A DNA stretch of 64,000 bases, from NCBI GenBank assembly GCA_019915015.1, contig JAHBBC010000001.1, positions 1,550,001-1,614,000 on the forward strand. Direction: 5' to 3'. The notes beneath the pieces were generated by a model. That model was given only the letters and a program-made list of their open reading frames with translations, was not told the origin of the DNA and did not search any database. Both the position numbers and the translations under genes were made by a program. Below, piece after piece: positions 60,903 to 64,000 of this stretch; the first letter of the stretch is position 1; the number at the start of each line of letters is the position of its first letter. The DNA is from Auriscalpium vulgare (lineage: Eukaryota; Basidiomycota; Agaricomycetes; Russulales; Auriscalpiaceae).

Positions 60903-63900
60903 GTAGAAATTTACGTGGCCTGCTGCGTACGACATTCTACGACAACGCCTCGGACCGAACCTGCTTCTTCTGTGCAGCGCATCACCCTCGCAGCCATCCC
61001 GGCATCGTGCCAATGGATGAGTCCATCACAATCTACAACGACGATGAAATACCTATGTTCCGTCCCGAATTATGGATCTCGCAAGGCAAAAGCTATCCCC
61101 AGAACCCACCGCCGGAGCTGCTGGCCTACATCGAGCAGCTCCTCAGGATTCCCAACGCTCCCGAGACTTCTTTGCTCCCCAGCGGCACCGAGGATGTTCA
61201 TTCCTTCGTATCTACACCACTCCCTCGTCGCGATCAGCAGCTCATACACCCCTCAACCAAAGCTGTTTTTAGCCATGACGTGGCAGTCTTCCCCATAACC
61301 ACACTTACAAAATCACGAAGCCTTCCTACGGATGCCTTCGTGGACAAGCTTGCTGCACTCGCACCGCAGGCCATCCTGGATGGCGCACAATCAATCATGG
61401 ACCCACGATATGCAAGTGGTGCATCCCCGCTGTGGATGATCACTTACTGGCAACGGATGCGTACGGTCCTCCTGGCACAGGAGACGTGGACGGCGAGCGT
61501 GCGGTGGCTGCTACAAGTCGCTGACGGTTCTATGGAAAGCGAACGCACTGTTGCTCTTATCCACTCGCTTCCCTGGCGCCAGCAACTCATGATACCCGGT
61601 GCCGCCACATTTACGACAACATCAGCCCTTGCTCCGCTGTTATCAGACGGCCTTCTCACCGACACCATCGTTGACATGATGCTCATGTGGTTGAGAAGCC
61701 GCGTTCGGAGCACGCCAGGAATTGCCAACAACTTCGAGATCGCCGGACACGAGTTCTGGAATGCAATTTCAAAGATCACAGTAATAGAAGACCTGTTCCC
61801 CGACTCACCTCGTTACCTCAAGAGAATTGAAGACGATCTGCGCACCCATAGGAAGGTACTCCTCTTCCCTGTTTTCCTCGCCAAATACAAGCATTTTGTT
61901 GTCGTGAAGATCGACGGTCAAGCGGAAACAATATCCTATGGTGAGTACGTTACTATGTCGCCAATGGGAATGCAATCTTACCATTCCTGTGAAACAAGGC
62001 GACGGCCTTTACCATCAGGGACTGCGCCTGCCTAAAGACATCGAGAAGAAATTGCTCTGGTGGACGCGTGTCAAATTCGGCATTGAGTACAAGTGGGAGG
62101 GACAGTCGCTTACGACAGCGAGACAGACAGATCACGTATCGTGTGGCGTGATCGCCGTGAATGCGGTCGCACACGAAACACTGGGCTGGCAGCTTTGGGA
62201 TGATTCAAGGCGCCACGTCGAACGGTTGGCGTGGTTCGAGAGGCTCGCTGCCGACCATATTCAATCGGTACGCTATATTTTGCTCATTAGCGACATGAGG
62301 ACGACGATACTCAGGTGCTCTGCGCAGGTATCAAGTCATCAGCGACGGTCTGATGCTGTGACAGGCGGCGCCGGACGCGATGAGCCTGTTGCGCATCATA
62401 TCCCTCGCGGGATGGCCCACCTTCTAAATCCTCAAGCTTCCGAACCCGGCGAGTCGACCAGAGATGCTGAATGTCTACTTGAAGGATTCAGTCCAGAGGT
62501 GGAAGAAAAGCAGATGGGGCGACGCGGAGACATGGACGAAGGCAGCAAATACGATCCGTCAATTCCACCTCTGTCAATGCCACCTTCTCCTACATCATCA
62601 TATTCAGTACTTGCATCTGCTAGTGGCTATGACAGCGACTGCGACGACATACCTATGCCCGATACCACCGATACCAGCTGCGCATACGGCCGGTCGTTGC
62701 TCTCTCCATCCACTGTCGACGATGATCTCCCACCAGTTCCGCGTGGTGGAATGCTGGACCAGGATGGGCCTGGCAGTATCACAGAATGGAGAAGCCATTT
62801 GGAAAATGGGACTTCTGATGCTGCGTCAATGTCGTCAAGAAGGGTGTCGTCGGTGGGAAGTGAGGCGGAGGATTGCGCATCCGATGGAAGTCGACTGTCA
62901 AGGGCATCTAAGAAGATCATCAGTTCCATTGGGACGACACTGAAGGCTGCGCGGGGCTTACTGAAAAGGCGGAGGAAAGGGAGCTCGAGCGCAGACGACA
63001 AGACGGCTGCGAGCGCGAGTGAAGCAACAAGCGCTCAATCTGACCACGACTCAGAGGCTCAGGCGCCTATCCATCCTGCAAAACGCACACGCACTGTCCC
63101 TGGGCCCATTCATCCGTTCTTCGCGCCCAAGGGAAAGAATAAGGATGTCATTGCTACCGTGTCTGCAAGCACCGCAAGCGCTGATGTTGGGCCATCGTCT
63201 GGAGCAATCAGCACGCGCCTGGCCAATTCCTTCGTCAAACGCGGTAGGGACGACAACTCAAAGGCGTATACCAAATTCAAGGAGAAAATCCTTGCGCTTG
63301 ACGACATGGCCGAGTTCTGTCTAGACGATGTTCGGAAGGTCCGATGCTCTCGATGCAACAAGTACATGCTTATGACTGGGGCGTATCACACCAAGGCATT
63401 CAAACAGCACCAGAAAGTTTGCAAGGGCACAATGCGATCACATACACTGGGCCACATCTGGGCATCAACCTCATCGACGCAGGCCCCCGCTCCGAGAATG
63501 ATAGATCGTCCTTGTTTCGGACTTCGCGCAGCAAAATACGCTCGTGTGCGTCAATATTTGGAGCGCACACCATACGGCGGGGGCGGCGGGCCTTCCCTCG
63601 CCGATTTGGCGTTAGAGTTGTATTCGGCACCAGATTATCGTTCGTTGGATAAGGCCAGAAAGCAAGTAGTCGACACGGAGCAAGAGCATCGGTGGCAGTG
63701 GAAGAACTATCGGTCGCCTCCCCTTCATGTCCTTGCGACAGATTGTCTTCGCACTGTAAGGGTGCCGGAAGAGTCAACTGAGGATGTTACTTGTGTCAAC
63801 TGCCTCGCTCTGCTGCATGTCCACGTATTCCAGAATGCGACTCGCAAGCCAGTCCCCGAGCCTAAGAATCGCCGCTTCACCCCCAATCATGCTCAGAAAG

Positions 63901-64000
63901 ACGACATACAGGCCCTCCATCGATATGCTCTTACTCATCCCGACCTTGCACCTCTTCTGGAGGCATACGAAGATGTCAGTAGCTTCAAGTTCATAGTATC
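60903..64000 (+). CDS. Ulp1-like (C48-type) cysteine protease gene, partial, mobile-element-associated type
   Basis: Runs off the right edge. The frame is open and protein-like from an acceptor at 60902 (LRTTFYDNASDRTCFFC), before the first ATG at 61013, so an upstream exon is missing or lost. The protease domain has a Ulp1-like triad: His in KYKHFVVVKID, Asp in YGDGL (after the 61941-62000 intron) and Gln/Cys in RQTDHVSCGVIAVNAV. A second intron fits at about 62269-62330. A long acidic/Ser-rich linker follows, then a CCHC-like finger (VRCSRCNKYMLM...FKQHQKVC, 63340-63422) and a domain with YLERTPYGGGGGPSLADLALELY. Such multidomain Ulp1 proteins are abundant in Agaricomycetes and often travel with DNA transposons. 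The role is inferred; no transposase or terminal repeats are in view. Confidence 0.65.

Overview
The window reads as nuclear DNA of a filamentous basidiomycete, most likely an Agaricomycete and possibly a polypore. The evidence is dense intron-rich genes with 45-100 nt introns, GC-rich third positions, many divergent gene pairs on promoters of 90-250 bp, a white-rot/mushroom style set of conserved genes, and an Ulp1-like protease family that is typical of Agaricomycete mobile elements. The exact species cannot be told from the sequence. Exon models were spliced by hand; where a protein length is given, the exon lengths sum to a whole number of codons.

Layout. 0.5-2.5 kb: MYST acetyltransferase ESA1/KAT5 (+). 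2.8-3.5 kb: small membrane protein (-). 4.0-7.3 kb: CSL/Su(H)-type transcription factor (-). 7.3-12.0 kb: gene-poor. 12.0-13.7 kb: 491-aa protein of unknown function (+). 13.7-18.1 kb: second gene-poor island. 18.1-19.5 kb: GRF zinc-finger/coiled-coil protein (-), divergent to a proteasome assembly chaperone 4 homologue (+, 19.6-20.3). 20.8-24.9 kb: YAK1 kinase (+). 25.4-26.5 kb: PHOSPHO-type HAD phosphatase (-), divergent to TFIIH subunit TFB1 (+, 26.6-29.0). 29.2-32.1 kb: Golgi CASP/COY1 (-), divergent to mitochondrial ribosomal protein uS9m (+, 32.3-33.4). 33.7-37.0 kb: BRE1 ubiquitin ligase (-), with an apparent frameshift. 37.7-39.6 kb: divergent fungal protein-kinase-like gene (+). 40.2-42.6 kb: fused allantoicase-ureidoglycolate lyase (-), divergent to an HSL-type lipase (+, 42.9-46.3). 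47.0-48.4 kb: C2H2 transcription factor (+), with a 7-nt microexon. 49.7-52.4 kb: PEX5 (+). 54.0-54.25 kb: CDC26-like APC/C subunit (-), divergent to PRA1 (+, 54.4-55.2). 55.8-57.7 kb: ERT1/AcuK-type Zn2Cys6-PAS regulator (-), divergent to the mitochondrial release-factor methyltransferase MTQ1 (+, 58.0-58.9). 60.9 kb to the edge: Ulp1-like (C48) cysteine-protease gene (+), running off the window.

The genes are mostly housekeeping and regulatory and do not form one pathway. Several belong to shared themes: chromatin and transcription (ESA1, BRE1, TFB1, CSL, ERT1, C2H2 factor, YAK1), and peroxisome/lipid/non-fermentable carbon use (PEX5, HSL-like lipase, ERT1). Purine-nitrogen salvage is represented by the DAL2-DAL3 fusion.

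The most notable sequence-level observations are two 49-nt GC-AG introns supported by reading phase, a 7-nt microexon inside the third zinc finger of the C2H2 factor, and a one-base frame break (or alternative 71-nt intron) in BRE1. The Ulp1-like gene at the right edge, which probably starts upstream of its first ATG, is the main mobile-element-type signal. I did not find a clearly new multi-gene system.
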